In this document: positions 61,887 through 64,000 of the stretch, piece after piece
Numbering within the stretch: the first letter of the stretch is position 1
How the letters are laid out: each line of letters starts with the position of its first letter
Assembly (NCBI GenBank): GCA_022834735.1
Contig: BQKD01000001.1
Span: 2,519,659-2,583,658, forward strand
Direction: 5' to 3'
Length of the DNA: 64,000 nt
From: Erysipelotrichaceae bacterium OPF54
GTDB lineage: Bacteria; Bacillota_I; Bacilli_A; Erysipelotrichales; Erysipelotrichaceae
The notes under the pieces: generated by a model
The model's database searches: none
Told to the model about the DNA's origin: nothing
The model's input: only the letters and a program-made list of their open reading frames with translations
Made by a program: the position numbers and the translations under genes

Positions 61887-61907
61887 ATTTATTTTGTTAT
61901 CGTTTAT

Positions 61908-63734
61908 TTACATGATCTGTGCTTTGGCGTCAGGAAGTTCTTCCTTCAGCTCTTCGTCCGGCACATTGCCGAATTCTACGAGCAGATTGTACACATCCGT
62001 ATCTTTGATCTTCTTGAGCGCGGTTTTCAATGCCATCTTTTCGACCGGATTGAGATCCATGTCCGTGATCGGCTTGCCGTCGCGCAGTTTCGTGGTGGCA
62101 TACAGCAGATCTCTGACATCATAGGCACTGCCCCAGACTTCCGGAACACCGCGGTCAATATCGCATAACGTATAAACGGCTTCCATTCCCGTACGCATCG
62201 AGTATTCGGTCGTAAAGATCGTATCTCTTGGCGTTTCGGCAAACTGACCGATGAACGCGAAATTCTTCGCCCCTTCAGGCACTACATTTGGACGGTCATC
62301 TTTTTGTCTTGGCATAAAGAAGGCGGTAATATACGGCATCATGCAAGGAATCGTATTGGCACTCTTTTCAGCCATTTCCTCGATCTGGTCTTCAGGAACT
62401 CCTAAATGATACAGCCATTCCATGCAGATTTCCTTTCCGGTGCAGTCGCGCATCGGCTTTTTGATATAGTTGCCAGGAACGTCGGTAAAGAGGCCGTAGA
62501 TCCAGCCGACGAGCTGATCTTTCGGCTGATCCCGGAACTGCGGCTGACGATTGAATGTCCACGACATGAGCCAGTTCGAATCTTTGACCGTAACGATACC
62601 TCCCGTTACGACACGTCCCGAGAACGGATCGCGCTTTGTGATCTTTTCGATATATGGCGGGATCTTGTCGTCGAGTGTCGTTACAGTGGCCGACATCCAG
62701 TTTGTCTTTTCCGGTGTCGAGCAGAATTTATGCGGATGACCAAACGATTTGTCCTGGGAAGCGATATTTTTCCACATATCCCATACTCCGCCAGGTTTCA
62801 GTTCAGTGTTGAATTTGGCCGGTTCATCCTGACTTCCGAAGGATGAATTTTCTACGCAGCTTCCATTCGTGATGAATACGAGATCGTTTTCTGTCAGGTC
62901 GAGCTGTTCCTGCTTGCCGTCTTTTGTGATCTGCAGACCAGTAACGACTTTATGATCCGGTTCGATATCAAACTGCACATCGTCCACTTTGACTCCATAC
63001 TGGAAGTCGACACCGTGATCTTTCAAATAGTTGACCATTGGCAGGATCATTGACTCGTACTGATTGTATTTTGTAAAACGCAAGGCAGAAAAATCAGGAA
63101 GGCCGTCAATATGATGAATATATCGCTGGATATACCGCTTCATTTCCAGCGCGCTGTGCCAGTTTTCAAACGCAAACATCGTACGCCAGTACAGCCAGAA
63201 ATTGGAATTGAGAACTTCATCATCGAAGTAATCGGTGATCACCTTGTTTTCCAGTTCCTTTTCAGGCGTGAAGAACAGCTTCATGATTTCCATCTGTCCT
63301 TTATCGGAAAGGCCGAATTTATTATCCGTATGTGCGTCCTGGCCACGGTTCACAGTAGCGCGGCACATCGAATAGTTCGGATCTTTTTTATTCAAATAAT
63401 AATAGTAGTCGAGCAGGGACATATTCGGATCCTCGATCGAAGGAATATCCCGGTACAGATCCCACATCACTTCAAAATGATTGTCCATTTCGCGTCCGCC
63501 GCGCATCGTAAAACCAAGCTGAGCATAGTCCCAGCCATCGCACGCGCCGCCAGGCAGCGCATCCTTTTCAAGGATGTGGATCCTGCTGCCATCCATTTGT
63601 GCGTCGCGCACAAGATAGCATGCTGCCGTCAGTCCAGCCAGTCCTGAGCCAATGATATATGCTGATTTGTTTTCAATGCCTTCCGGCTTCAACGGATGAG
63701 CGAAGGCTTCATAATTTCCACTAGAATAATACAT
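61908..63734 (-). CDS. ohyA: Oleate hydratase (myosin-cross-reactive antigen family)
   Basis: The 608-residue flavoprotein has the dinucleotide-binding motif YIIGSGLAGLTAACYL, the oleate hydratase motif RGGREMDNHFEVMWDL and TEYSMRTGMEAVYTL near the C-terminus. These enzymes add water to the double bond of oleic or linoleic acid with FAD as cofactor, giving 10-hydroxy fatty acids. Gut bacteria use this against unsaturated fatty acids. GGAGGAAA precedes the ATG. It is monocistronic with a strong terminator. Confidence 0.95.
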   Translation of the reverse strand: MYYSSGNYEAFAHPLKPEGIENKSAYIIGSGLAGLTAACYLVRDAQMDGSRIHILEKDALPGGACDGWDYAQLGFTMRGGREMDNHFEVMWDLYRDIPSIEDPNMSLLDYYYYLNKKDPNYSMCRATVNRGQDAHTDNKFGLSDKGQMEIMKLFFTPEKELENKVITDYFDDEVLNSNFWLYWRTMFAFENWHSALEMKRYIQRYIHHIDGLPDFSALRFTKYNQYESMILPMVNYLKDHGVDFQYGVKVDDVQFDIEPDHKVVTGLQITKDGKQEQLDLTENDLVFITNGSCVENSSFGSQDEPAKFNTELKPGGVWDMWKNIASQDKSFGHPHKFCSTPEKTNWMSATVTTLDDKIPPYIEKITKRDPFSGRVVTGGIVTVKDSNWLMSWTFNRQPQFRDQPKDQLVGWIYGLFTDVPGNYIKKPMRDCTGKEICMEWLYHLGVPEDQIEEMAEKSANTIPCMMPYITAFFMPRQKDDRPNVVPEGAKNFAFIGQFAETPRDTIFTTEYSMRTGMEAVYTLCDIDRGVPEVWGSAYDVRDLLYATTKLRDGKPITDMDLNPVEKMALKTALKKIKDTDVYNLLVEFGNVPDEELKEELPDAKAQIM

Positions 63735-63797
63735 ATTATTTCCTCCATACTGTCTTCATTATAGATTTACCTTCGTCAATTTTCTTCTTTGATGCAT

Positions 63798-63826
63798 CAA
63801 AAATGCGTGTCCCGAAAGACACGCAT
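63798..63826 (-). terminator. metK terminator
   Basis: ATGCGTGTC/GACACGCAT (63803-63811 and 63818-63826) is followed on the minus strand by TTTTTG. Confidence 0.8.
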
Positions 63827-63832
63827 GGTTCC

Positions 63833-64000
63833 TTATTTTTCCTCTTTTTCCAGAGGTTTCATTTCCTTGATCTGTTCCCAGCTGAACTGCGGATCTCCAA
63901 AATGTCCGTAGCAGCTCGTCTTCTTGTAGATCGGCTTTCTCAGATCCAGTTCATCGATAATGTTGTTGACATCAAAGCTGAAATTCTTCTTCACAACTTC
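63833..64000 (-). CDS. metK: S-adenosylmethionine synthetase, C-terminal fragment
   Basis: The last 55 residues are in the window: LDLRKPIYKKTSCYGHFGD followed by FSWEQ. This matches the MetK C-terminus (LDLRRPIY..TAAYGHFGR..FPWE). The enzyme makes S-adenosylmethionine from methionine and ATP. The rest lies beyond the right edge. Confidence 0.9.
   Translation of the reverse strand, partial: EVVKKNFSFDVNNIIDELDLRKPIYKKTSCYGHFGDPQFSWEQIKEMKPLEKEEK

Overview
The window is from the chromosome of a low-to-mid GC Bacillota bacterium, most likely a gut-associated member of the Erysipelotrichia. A Gram-positive PolC, RNase J, SEDS and BceRSAB-type proteins, strong AGGAGG ribosome binding sites, CcpA-like cre sites and many hairpin-plus-T terminators support this. 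A bile-acid-type short-chain dehydrogenase, an oleate hydratase, a glycyl radical enzyme and a PTS operon that looks specific for Amadori products point to an anaerobe in the intestine. The placement is inferred from gene content; no 16S rRNA gene is present.

Layout. 1-2203: a truncated family 3 glycoside hydrolase behind a cre site. 2536-7039: a two-component system plus ABC transporter of the BceRSAB type. 7168-13911: a housekeeping operon ftsW-like/coaD/rnc/polC on the minus strand. 13988-17332: def, RNase J and a degenerate metallophosphoesterase on the plus strand. 17405-19060: an AlbA_2-type regulator gene enclosed by 50-bp direct repeats. 19110-23556: a run of paralogous lipoproteins and small membrane proteins, one junction of which is out of frame. 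23711-24356: a TPP riboswitch and thiT. 24357-25559: a decayed stretch with a 30-residue membrane peptide. 25560-39100: a tyrosine phosphatase, cytidylate kinase-like protein, SLC13-like transporter, dipeptidase, cation/H+ antiporter, enolase, U32 peptidase, DtxR-type regulator and a MacB-like ABC operon with a surface protein. 39286-40083: a 7-alpha-hydroxysteroid dehydrogenase-like gene.

40136-48917 is a self-contained sigma-54 regulon: rpoN (with a sigma-54-like site upstream of itself), a LevR-type activator, two tandem near-identical -24/-12 promoters, a mannose-family PTS (IIA, IIB, IIC, IID) and two SIS-domain proteins. This is the gene order known for glucoselysine/fructoselysine use (gfr) in Salmonella. 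It is followed by an IS66 element with a perfect 8-bp target duplication inside what appears to be a methyltransferase remnant, then a frameshifted IS200-type element.

52213-56995 is a second catabolic locus: a glycyl radical enzyme with an unusual GCGE active-site motif, its activase, a DeoR-type regulator and a NanE-like 2-epimerase. Its promoter carries repeats phased to the DNA helix. Its substrate cannot be named from sequence and it is the best candidate here for undescribed chemistry. 57135-64000 holds an ECF transporter S component, a large protein built from five barrel-like repeats, two small paralogous membrane proteins, a Fic protein enclosed by 72-bp direct repeats, oleate hydratase and the end of metK.
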